From assembly GCA_007129135.1 (NCBI GenBank), contig SKWB01000035.1, positions 1-12,241 on the forward strand: a stretch of 12,241 nucleotides of DNA. Direction: 5' to 3'. A model generated the notes under the pieces. It saw nothing but the letters and a program-made list of their open reading frames with translations, did not search any database and was not told the origin of the DNA. The DNA comes from Halococcaceae archaeon. GTDB taxonomy: Archaea > Halobacteriota > Halobacteria > Halobacteriales > Halalkalicoccaceae. The translations under genes were made by a program, and so were the position numbers. How positions within the stretch are numbered: the stretch's first letter is position 1; every line of letters starts with the position of its first letter. Below, piece after piece: positions 6,750 to 12,241 of this stretch.

Positions 6750-7928
6750 TCACTCGTCCCTGCCGATCCCCGAGAGCTCCTCGGCGGAGAGCACCGACGA
6801 CAGCACCGCCTCGGTGTGCTCGCCGAGTCTCGGTGGGGTGTGTCCCGAGCGCATTCCCCCGGTCGAGAACGCGATGGGACAGACCGGATACGGGAACTCG
6901 ACGTCGCCGACCGTGATCTCGTCGAGGGTACCGCTGGCTCGCAGGTGTTCGTCCTCGAACACCTCGCGGGTGTCCTTGACCGGTGCACCCGGAATGCCGT
7001 GTTCCCGAAAGAGGGCGAACCACTCCTCCGCCGATCGCTCCACGAAGACGGGATCGAGTTCGTCCGCGAGCGCCTCCCGGTTCGCGACCCGATCCGCGTT
7101 CGTCGCGAACCGATCGTCCGCCGCGAGTTCCGGCCTGTCGATCGCCGAACAGAGCGCGCGCCAGGTGCCCTCGCTGCCGATCGCGAGCGCGAACCAGCCG
7201 TCTACCGTCTCGACCGCGCGATACGGGGCGAGCGAGGGGTGGACCGTTCCGAGACGGGGGTAGGGCTCGCCCGTGGCGAAGGTGCGGCCCGCGCGCTCGG
7301 TGAGCCAGGAGACCAGCCCCTCGAACATCGGCACCTCGACGTACCCGCCCCCTCCGCGGTAGAGCGCGGTCGTCACCCCGATCACGGCGTACATCCCCGC
7401 ACAGATGTCGCCGATCGGGATCCCCGGTCGCGCCGGCGGGCCATCGGCCTCGCCGGTGACGCTCATGCTGCCCGAGAGCGCCTGTACCACCATGTCGAAC
7501 GCCGGCAGGTCGCGGTAGGGACCCTCCAGGAAGCCGGAGATCGAGCAGTAGACCAGGTCGTCGTTGACCGCCCGGAGCGCCTCGTAGCCGAGGCCCCACT
7601 TCTCCATCGTCCCCGGCCGGTAGTTCCCGACGAGCACGTCGGCTTCCTCGGCGAGCAGGGAGAACGCCGCCGCCCCCTCCTCGCTCGAGAGGTCGAGTTC
7701 GACGCTCCGCTTGCCGCGGTTCAACGCTGCGAAGTAGGCGGTGATACCGCCCGCCTCGAGCTCCTCCCCGATGTTCCGGGTGATGTCGCCCCGGTCCGGT
7801 CGCTCGATCTTGATCACGTCCGCGCCCATGTCGGCGAGGAGCTGCGTCGCGAACGGTCCCGAGAGCATCTGCGTACAGGCGAGGACAGAGAGTCCGTCGA
7901 GGGGGGTGGGTTCTGGCGTTGCGGTCAT
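6750..7928 (-). CDS. Family III CoA-transferase (CaiB/BaiF type)
   Basis: A cytoplasmic enzyme of 392 residues expected to move CoA from an acyl-CoA donor (often succinyl-CoA or similar) to a carboxylic acid. Family blocks are visible in order: PLDGLSVLACTQMLSGPFATQLLADMGADVIKIE (9-42; quoted only to locate the block) in part, NRGKRSVELDL (70-80), ADVLVGNYRPG (96-106), LVYCSISGF (125-133), FDMVVQALSG (144-153), and PIGDICAGM (171-179). Asp174 in the last block corresponds to the catalytic Asp of formyl-CoA transferase. HGIPGAPV near residue 310 and PPRLGEHTEAVL near the C-terminus also fit. ATG 7928 is preferred to an in-frame GTG at 7952, since the extra eight residues look unconserved. It follows the small membrane protein gene by 58 bases with no promoter in between, so the two are probably cotranscribed. 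Substrates are not identifiable. Confidence 0.93.
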   Translation of the reverse strand: MTATPEPTPLDGLSVLACTQMLSGPFATQLLADMGADVIKIERPDRGDITRNIGEELEAGGITAYFAALNRGKRSVELDLSSEEGAAAFSLLAEEADVLVGNYRPGTMEKWGLGYEALRAVNDDLVYCSISGFLEGPYRDLPAFDMVVQALSGSMSVTGEADGPPARPGIPIGDICAGMYAVIGVTTALYRGGGGYVEVPMFEGLVSWLTERAGRTFATGEPYPRLGTVHPSLAPYRAVETVDGWFALAIGSEGTWRALCSAIDRPELAADDRFATNADRVANREALADELDPVFVERSAEEWFALFREHGIPGAPVKDTREVFEDEHLRASGTLDEITVGDVEFPYPVCPIAFSTGGMRSGHTPPRLGEHTEAVLSSVLSAEELSGIGRDE

Positions 7929-7986
7929 CTGACGGTCGGCGTTTCGGGCCACGGGGGAAGAATCCCCGCGTCCCCGGCGGTGCCTG

Positions 7987-8190
7987 TCACACCCCCGTGA
8001 AGAACCAGTAGAGCCAGTGAGCGAGGTAGCCGAGCAGCGCGAGTGCGAGGACGACCTCGATCGACCGGACGACGTACGGCGTGTACGAGCCGATCCACTC
8101 GACGGCCTCCTCGTAGGCGATCCGGGCCCGTTCGAGCGCCCCGATCACACCGCCCTCCGACGCCTCCCCGGGGGTTCCTTCGGACGACAT
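7987..8190 (-). CDS. Small single-helix membrane protein, function unknown
   Basis: A 67-residue protein starting at ATG 8190 (MSSEGTPGEA). A longer in-frame start at 8229 is unlikely because a TATA-like element falls inside that extension. The first 40 residues are soluble, with an acidic helix (GALERARIAYEEAVEWIG), followed by one hydrophobic C-terminal helix at about 43-65 rich in Leu, Trp and Tyr (LAHWLYWFFTGV). This is a tail-anchored layout, with the acidic N-terminus probably in the cytoplasm. I do not recognise the family. It lies directly upstream of the CoA-transferase gene and downstream of the two enolase-family genes, so it may be a membrane tether or partner for the pathway. That role is inference only. 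Confidence 0.65.
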   Translation of the reverse strand: MSSEGTPGEASEGGVIGALERARIAYEEAVEWIGSYTPYVVRSIEVVLALALLGYLAHWLYWFFTGV

Positions 8191-8212
8191 GTCACCCCCG
8201 TGGACGGGCACG

Positions 8213-8221
8213 CTAATAAAT
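8213..8221 (-). promoter_or_regulatory. TATA box for the miniprotein and CoA-transferase genes
   Basis: On the minus strand ATTTATTAG lies 23-31 bases upstream of the ATG at 8190, a good archaeal TATA element at leaderless distance. It suggests a separate promoter for the membrane miniprotein plus CoA-transferase, rather than pure read-through from the enolase-family genes. Confidence 0.55.
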
Positions 8222-8239
8222 CCGACCACACCCAGGAGG

Positions 8240-8259
8240 GCCGGTCCGTACGGACCGGC
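8240..8259. repeat. Perfect 20-base palindrome
   Basis: GCCGGTCCGTACGGACCGGC equals its own reverse complement over all 20 bases. It begins about 19 bases upstream of the miniprotein TATA element and ends 4 bases from the stop codon of the enolase-family gene. It could be an operator for the downstream promoter or a 3' hairpin of the upstream transcript. There is no T-tract immediately after it, so it is not a standard terminator. Confidence 0.6.
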
Positions 8260-8263
8260 GGGT

Positions 8264-9481
8264 CTAGAAGCCCTCGGTCCCCGCCAGTCGGTGCTCCTCG
8301 ACGACGTCGGAGTCGAGCTCGACCCCGATACCCGGCGCCTCGGGCACCTCGATGTAGCCGTCGTCGATCAGCGGCTCCTCGCGCGTCACCAGGTCGTCCC
8401 ACCACTCGACCTCGAGCGCGTGGTACTCGAGCACGTCGAAGTTCGGGATCGCCGCCCCGAGGTGGACACACGCCATCGTTCCGATGGGGCTACAGACGTT
8501 GTGCGGCGAGATCGGGATGTAGTTCTCCTCCGCCCTGTCGGCGATCCGCATCGTCTCCGCGAGCCCTCCCACGGTCGTCGGGTCCGGCGTGATCACGTCC
8601 ACGCCGTGCTCGTAGAGCAGCTCCGAGAGCTCGTGCACTCGAAAGCGGTTCTCCCCGGTCGCGACCGGCGTCCGCGTCGCCCGCGTCACCTCCCGCTGTG
8701 CGCGCATGTTCTCCGGCGGAATCGGGTCTTCGAGCCACATCAGCTCGAACTCCTCGAGCTCGTAGGCCAGTCGCTTCGCGCTCTCGACGCTGTAGTCCCA
8801 GTGGCAGTCGAACGCGAGGTCGATCTCGTAGCCGATCTCCTCGCGCACCGCCTCGACGATCTCCCGTTTCTTCCGAACTGCCGCGTTCGAGAGCCGACCG
8901 TTCATCGGATCGGGCTCGTTGTCCATCTCCATGTCGAGGTCGAACTTGAGCGCCGAAAAGCCCATGTCGACCACGCGACGCGCTTCGGCGGCGTACGCCT
9001 CCGGCGAGTACGCCTCCTCGTCGGCGTAGGTCGTGTATCCCTCCTCGACGGCGTAGGCCTCCCCCGCGTGGCAGTCACAGTAGATCCGCACCTCGTCGCG
9101 GAACTTGCTCCCCAGCAGCTGGTAGACGGGCAGGTCGAGGACCTTCCCCGCGGCGTCCCAGAGCGCGATCTCGATCCCCGAGGCGGCGGTGACGACCTTG
9201 CCCGTCGTCCCGCCGTGACCGGAGGTCTCCTGGACGATCCGCCGGAACAGCCGCTCGACGTCGAGCGGGTTCTCCCCGAGCAGGAACCGTTTCGTGTACT
9301 CGACGATCTCGGGGACGCCGCCGCCGCGGTACGCCTCGCCGATGCCCGTCACCCCCGCGTCGGTCTCGACCTCGATCAGGTTCCACTCGAAGTTCCCCTC
9401 GACGACGCAGGTCCGGATGTCCGTGATTGCGACGTCGCGCGATTCCGCCCGGTTCGTTGCGTGGTTCGAATAATCCCTCAT
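8264..9481 (-). CDS. Enolase-superfamily sugar-acid dehydratase-like protein (D-x-H type)
   Basis: A 405-residue cytoplasmic Mg-dependent enzyme of the mandelate racemase branch of the enolase superfamily. The N-terminal capping domain covers about 18-130 (ALWDAAGK at 106-113). The barrel shows Lys179 in ALKFDLD, then Asp225 and His227 in DLAFDCHWD, Glu251 in WLEDPIP, Glu277 in TGENRF, Asp300 in TPDPTTVGG and His327 in ISPHN. Asp225, Glu251 and Glu277 would bind the metal. The DxH motif and the Asp300/His327 pair resemble galactonate-dehydratase (DgoD)/RspA-like enzymes, which abstract the alpha proton of a sugar acid and lose water. ATG 9481 is the only reasonable start. It is preceded by a GGGAGAG purine block that can act as a ribosome-binding site, 14 bases after the stop of the upstream paralogue, so the two form an operon. 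The exact substrate is unknown. Confidence 0.9.
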   Translation of the reverse strand: MRDYSNHATNRAESRDVAITDIRTCVVEGNFEWNLIEVETDAGVTGIGEAYRGGGVPEIVEYTKRFLLGENPLDVERLFRRIVQETSGHGGTTGKVVTAASGIEIALWDAAGKVLDLPVYQLLGSKFRDEVRIYCDCHAGEAYAVEEGYTTYADEEAYSPEAYAAEARRVVDMGFSALKFDLDMEMDNEPDPMNGRLSNAAVRKKREIVEAVREEIGYEIDLAFDCHWDYSVESAKRLAYELEEFELMWLEDPIPPENMRAQREVTRATRTPVATGENRFRVHELSELLYEHGVDVITPDPTTVGGLAETMRIADRAEENYIPISPHNVCSPIGTMACVHLGAAIPNFDVLEYHALEVEWWDDLVTREEPLIDDGYIEVPEAPGIGVELDSDVVEEHRLAGTEGF

Positions 9482-9495
9482 GCTCTGAGCTCTCC

Positions 9496-10605
9496 CTATC
9501 CGCTCTCCCTGAACCCCTCGACCGCCCGCTCGTCCAACTCGACGCCGTGGCCCGGCTCGCTCGGGAGGGGTATCATCCCCTCGTCCGGCGCGAGCGGGTT
9601 CGCGACCACGTCGTCGAATACCTTCACGTCCATCTCCCGGTAGAAGTACTCGACGAACAGCCCGTTCTCGATGCTTCCCACGAGCGAGGAGTGCAGGTTC
9701 CAGTTGTAGTGTGGCGCGATCGGGACGTCGTAGGCCGCCGCGTGGTGCGCGATCTTCAGCCACTCGGTGATCCCGCCACAGACCGTCGCGTCCGGTTGCA
9801 GGATCGTCGCCGCGCCCGTGTCGAGAAGCCGCGCGAAGGCGTGTCGCGTCCCCTCGAGTTCGCCCGTCGCCACCGGGTACGAGAGGGCATTGTTCACCTC
9901 GGCCATCGTCCCCACTCGATCGATCATCACCGGCTCCTCGATGAAGTACGGGTCGTAGGGCTCGAACGCGCGACAGGCCCTGATCGCCTCGGTGGCGTGT
10001 GCCCACTTCCCGTTCGCGTCGAGCAACAGCGTCCGGTCGGGGCCGATCTCCTCGCGCACCGCCGCGACGCGCTCGACCTCCTCCGGGACCGAGCGGCGCC
10101 CGACCTTCATCTTCACCGTATCGTGCCCCTCGTCCAGATACCGCCCTATCTCCTCGCGCAGCCCCTCGTGGCCCTTCTCGTCGCGGTAGTAGCCGCCGCT
10201 AGCGTAGGACGGGACGGAGTCTGCGTAGCCGCCGAGGAGTTTGTGAAGCGGCTGGCCCGCCGCCTTCGCCTTCAGGTCCCAGAGCGCGATGTCGACCGTG
10301 GAGATCGCCCGGAGGAAGAGTCCAGTACGGCCGATCTGGACGTTCCCGTCGTACATCTCGCGCCAGAGCCGCTCGGTGTCGCGGGGATCCTCGCCGACGA
10401 GCAGCGGTTCGAGCATCGTCTCGACCGCCTCGGCGATCAGGCCCGCGCCCTCGTAGCCCAGCGAGTAGCCGACGCCCTCGCGTCCCTCTCTCGTCCGGAC
10501 GTAGGTGATCGCGTGATCGCGGTAGGTGATCGTCCGGTTCGAGAACGAGACCGGCGTCTCGAGCGGGATCGCTATCGGGAACGACTCGACCGCTTCGATC
10601 TCCAT
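9496..10605 (-). CDS. Enolase-superfamily enzyme, mandelate racemase-like (KxK, DxN type)
   Basis: A 369-residue enzyme with the complete mandelate-racemase-type active site. The capping domain spans about 1-125 (ALWDLKAKAAG at 107-117). The barrel has Lys165-x-Lys167 in TVKMKVG, Asp196 and Asn198 in LDANGKW, Glu223 in FIEEP, Glu249 in ATGELEG, Asp272 in LQPDATVCGGITEW, His299 in APHYNW and Glu319 in FVEY. These are within one or two residues of the Pseudomonas putida mandelate racemase numbers (K164/K166, D195, E221, E247, D270, H297, E317). The family includes racemases and acid-sugar dehydratases. The whole set makes proton abstraction at the alpha carbon of a carboxylate very likely; whether it racemises or dehydrates cannot be told. 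It is the first gene of an operon with the D-x-H paralogue, with a promoter just upstream. Confidence 0.92.
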   Translation of the reverse strand: MEIEAVESFPIAIPLETPVSFSNRTITYRDHAITYVRTREGREGVGYSLGYEGAGLIAEAVETMLEPLLVGEDPRDTERLWREMYDGNVQIGRTGLFLRAISTVDIALWDLKAKAAGQPLHKLLGGYADSVPSYASGGYYRDEKGHEGLREEIGRYLDEGHDTVKMKVGRRSVPEEVERVAAVREEIGPDRTLLLDANGKWAHATEAIRACRAFEPYDPYFIEEPVMIDRVGTMAEVNNALSYPVATGELEGTRHAFARLLDTGAATILQPDATVCGGITEWLKIAHHAAAYDVPIAPHYNWNLHSSLVGSIENGLFVEYFYREMDVKVFDDVVANPLAPDEGMIPLPSEPGHGVELDERAVEGFRESG

Positions 10606-10627
10606 ACCGAAGCCGCGAGAGGAGGTG

Positions 10628-10636
10628 TGTTAAGAG
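10628..10636 (-). promoter_or_regulatory. Putative TATA-like element of the enolase-family operon
   Basis: On the minus strand CTCTTAACA lies 23-31 bases upstream of the ATG at 10605, suiting a leaderless transcript for the two-gene operon. A second AT-rich TATA-like site exists about 100 bases upstream, so the main promoter is uncertain. Confidence 0.4.
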
Positions 10637-10695
10637 TTGTCGCGGGGGCAAACGTTTCTGCATGGACCGCGACGACGGATCGGAGAGCGTTCTCG

Positions 10696-10805
10696 AATGG
10701 GTATATACTATGTGTATTCCTAAATATCTGTATACCGATCGTCCTTCGGATAGTAATTTTTCACTAAATAGTGTGGGTTTTTTCACGTGTCGAGAAGCTG
10801 TATAC
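10696..10805. promoter_or_regulatory. AT-rich intergenic island with GTATAC repeats
   Basis: This stretch is far richer in A/T than its surroundings. It contains the palindrome GTATATAC (10701-10708) and CTGTATAC twice (10728-10735 and 10798-10805, 70 bases apart, each followed by a similar GAT...CTTCG sequence). It also holds an inverted pair GGTATA/TATACC (10700-10705 and 10731-10736), the small palindrome CACTA-AA-TAGTG (10762-10773) and two plus-strand T-runs (10757-10761, 10778-10783). It may hold regulator sites or an alternative promoter for the operon to its left. I see no ORF in it. Its role is not established. Confidence 0.4.
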
Positions 10806-10816
10806 GGATGCTTCGA

Positions 10817-11632
10817 CTACCGTCCCTCGAACTCCGGATCCCGTCCCTCGAAGAACGCGTCGATCCCCTCCTCTTTGTCCCGGGTCGAAAAGAGCTGGAC
10901 GAACAGCTCGGACTCGTAGGCGAGCCCGTCGTCGAGGCCCATCCGCGAGGCCGACCTGATCGCCCGCTTCGCGCGTTCGAGCGCGAGCGGGCTCTTCTCC
11001 GCCATCGACCCCGCGAGGTCGTACACGCGTCCGTCGAACCCCTCTTCCGTACAGAGTTCGTCGACGAGGCCGATCCGGGCCGCCTCGTCGGCGTCGATGA
11101 TCTCGCCCGAGAGGACGAGGCGCATCGCCTGGCCTTCGCCGACGAGTCGAGTCAACCGCTGGGTGCCGCCCCCGCCGGGCATTATGCCGAGCGAGATCTC
11201 GGGCTGGCCGAGCTTGGCCCCCTCGACGGCGATTCTGACGTCACACGCCTGCGCGAGTTCACAGCCGCCGCCGAGCGCGTGACCGTTGATCCGCGCGATC
11301 ACCGGCATCGGTAGCTCGTCGACCGTCTCGTAGACCCTCGGCCGGGCGCTCGCCTCGCGCTGGTCGAGCATGTCGCGGTCGCGGAGTTCGCCCACGTCGG
11401 CACCCGCGACGAACGCGCCCGAGCCCTCGCCACCGGTGAGGACGACGACGCGCACGGCGTCGTCCGCCTCCGCGGCCGCGAGCGCGTCCATCAGCTCCTC
11501 GCGGACCTGCCCGGAGAGCGCGTTGCGCGCGTCCGGCCGGTCGATCGCGACCGTCGCCACGCGATCCGCGTGCGAGCCCACGTCGACCGAGAGCAGCTCG
11601 TACTCGTCGGCCAGTTCGGTGGAGTCGGTCAT
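10817..11632 (-). CDS. Enoyl-CoA hydratase/isomerase family protein
   Basis: A 271-residue crotonase-family enzyme expected to hydrate trans-2-enoyl-CoA to 3-hydroxyacyl-CoA. The family's features are clear: DRPDARNALS (31-40) for CoA binding, AFVAGADVGEL (73-83) for the first oxyanion-hole strand, INGHALGGGCELAQACD (115-131) with the second oxyanion glycine and Glu125, and LGQPEISLGIMPGGGGTQRL (141-160) with Glu145. The 20-residue spacing of Glu125 and Glu145 equals that of the catalytic Glu144/Glu164 pair of rat hydratase, so a true hydratase is likely. The start ATG overlaps the stop of the upstream dehydrogenase gene (ATGA), indicating translational coupling. The C-terminus (IDAFFEGRDPEF) is the standard ending. 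It would act on CoA esters made by the CoA-transferase or by fatty-acid oxidation. Confidence 0.93.
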   Translation of the reverse strand: MTDSTELADEYELLSVDVGSHADRVATVAIDRPDARNALSGQVREELMDALAAAEADDAVRVVVLTGGEGSGAFVAGADVGELRDRDMLDQREASARPRVYETVDELPMPVIARINGHALGGGCELAQACDVRIAVEGAKLGQPEISLGIMPGGGGTQRLTRLVGEGQAMRLVLSGEIIDADEAARIGLVDELCTEEGFDGRVYDLAGSMAEKSPLALERAKRAIRSASRMGLDDGLAYESELFVQLFSTRDKEEGIDAFFEGRDPEFEGR

Positions 11633-12241
11633 CGCTCGCCCCCGTCGCCCGCCACGTCGCGCTCGCCGCTCACACCGACCTTCTCGCCCCCATCCCAGCG
11701 GTAGAAGCCCTCGCCGGTCTTCTTCCCGAGCTTTCCGGCTCTGACCTTCCGCCGGAGGAGCTGTGGCGGACGAAAGCGCTCGCCGAGTTCCTCCCGGAGG
11801 TGTTCGGCGATGTGGAGCCGAACGTCCAGCCCGACGTGGTCGCCCAGTTCGAGCGGTCCCATCGGATGGCCGTAGCCCAGTCGCAACGCCCGATCGACGT
11901 CCTCGATACCCGCAACGCCCTCCTCGACCATCCGGATCGCCTCCAGTCCCGTGACGACGCCGAGACGCGAACTCGCGAAGCCCGCGCTGTCGCGGACGAC
12001 GACCGCCTCCTTCCCGATCCCGTCGACGAACTCGGTCGCGAACCCCTCCGCCCGCTCGTCGGTCTGCTCCGCGATCACGACCTCGACGAGCTCCATGATG
12101 TGCGGGGGGTTGAAGAAGTGGAGTCCGACGACCCTCTCCTGTGTCTCGAGCGCGCTCGCCATCTCGCTGACCGAGAGCGAGGAGGTGTTCGAAGCGAGGA
12201 CCGTCTCGGGCCCGACCAGCGCCTCACAGTCGACGAACACC
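11629..12241 (-). CDS. 3-hydroxyacyl-CoA dehydrogenase, C-terminal part (5' end beyond the window)
   Basis: The open frame runs off the right edge, so the N-terminal half with most of the NAD-binding Rossmann fold is missing; about 204 residues are visible. They begin inside the Rossmann domain (VFVDCEALVGPETVLASNTS). The active-site pieces follow: Ser in SNTSSLS, His in LHFFNPP, 21 residues later, and Glu in MELVEV, 12 residues after the His. They match human Ser137, His158 and Glu170. The position of catalytic Asn208 carries Ser in GFASSRL, a variant I believe is common in one subgroup. The C-terminal domain shows LRLGYGHPMGPLELGDHVGLD and GKKTGEGFYRW. A GTG at the very edge is internal, not the start. 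The gene overlaps the enoyl-CoA hydratase by 4 bases and would oxidise its 3-hydroxyacyl-CoA product with NAD. Confidence 0.92.
   Translation of the reverse strand, partial: VFVDCEALVGPETVLASNTSSLSVSEMASALETQERVVGLHFFNPPHIMELVEVVIAEQTDERAEGFATEFVDGIGKEAVVVRDSAGFASSRLGVVTGLEAIRMVEEGVAGIEDVDRALRLGYGHPMGPLELGDHVGLDVRLHIAEHLREELGERFRPPQLLRRKVRAGKLGKKTGEGFYRWDGGEKVGVSGERDVAGDGGER

Noticed and set aside
6456..8000. 514-codon plus-strand frame opposite the CoA-transferase
   Set aside because: Overlaps the end of the dehydrogenase gene in another frame and is antisense to a well-supported CoA-transferase.
8189..9643. 484-codon plus-strand frame opposite the enolase-family gene
   Set aside because: Antisense frame, rich in Arg/Val/Leu/Asp, with no recognisable domain. 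The minus-strand gene has full active-site motifs.
9482..10006. Upstream extension of the D-x-H enolase-family gene to 10006
   Set aside because: The added residues overlap the paralogue in another frame and are Arg/Gly-rich, whereas homology begins right after ATG 9481.
9427..10767. 446-codon plus-strand frame opposite the second enolase-family gene
   Set aside because: Antisense shadow of a gene with complete mandelate-racemase-type residues.

Overview
The window looks like a piece of a haloarchaeal chromosome. It is visibly GC-rich, its proteins are strongly acidic, its exported proteins are lipoproteins with twin-arginine-like signals followed by Asp/Glu/Thr linkers, and its promoters have an archaeal TATA-like element only about 25-40 bases upstream of the start codon, which suggests leaderless or very short-leader mRNAs. 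I saw no rRNA, tRNA, CRISPR array, insertion sequence or transcriptional-regulator gene. The species cannot be fixed from the sequence alone.

Left part (1-2237): two related extracytoplasmic thioredoxin-fold (DsbA-like) lipoprotein genes face away from each other across a 255-base gap. The left one is cut by the window edge and has a normal CxxC active site. The right one (832-1974) has CxxT. They share an identical eight-residue linker motif and the same TCATAAC promoter element. A two-helix membrane miniprotein follows the right one.

Middle part (2252-6724): a TAXI-type TRAP transporter, made of a solute-binding lipoprotein (4500-5669) and a fused 4TM/12TM permease (2252-4390), lies on the minus strand. 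It is divergent from an atypical short-chain dehydrogenase (5927-6724). The shared 257-base control region has a very clear TATA box, a near-perfect hairpin-like palindrome midway between the two promoters, and further inverted repeats.

Right-middle part (6750-10605): minus-strand genes encode two adjacent enolase-superfamily (mandelate racemase type) enzymes with different active-site signatures, a single-helix membrane miniprotein and a family III (CaiB/BaiF) CoA-transferase. A perfect 20-base palindrome sits between the second enolase-family gene and the miniprotein promoter. With the transporter and dehydrogenase, these genes look like an uptake and breakdown module for an unidentified hydroxy or sugar acid: import, dehydration or racemisation, redox step, CoA activation.

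Right edge (10817-12241): a translationally coupled pair, 3-hydroxyacyl-CoA dehydrogenase (partial) and enoyl-CoA hydratase, would supply beta-oxidation-type steps for CoA esters. An AT-rich 211-base gap containing repeated GTATAC elements separates it from the enolase-family operon.
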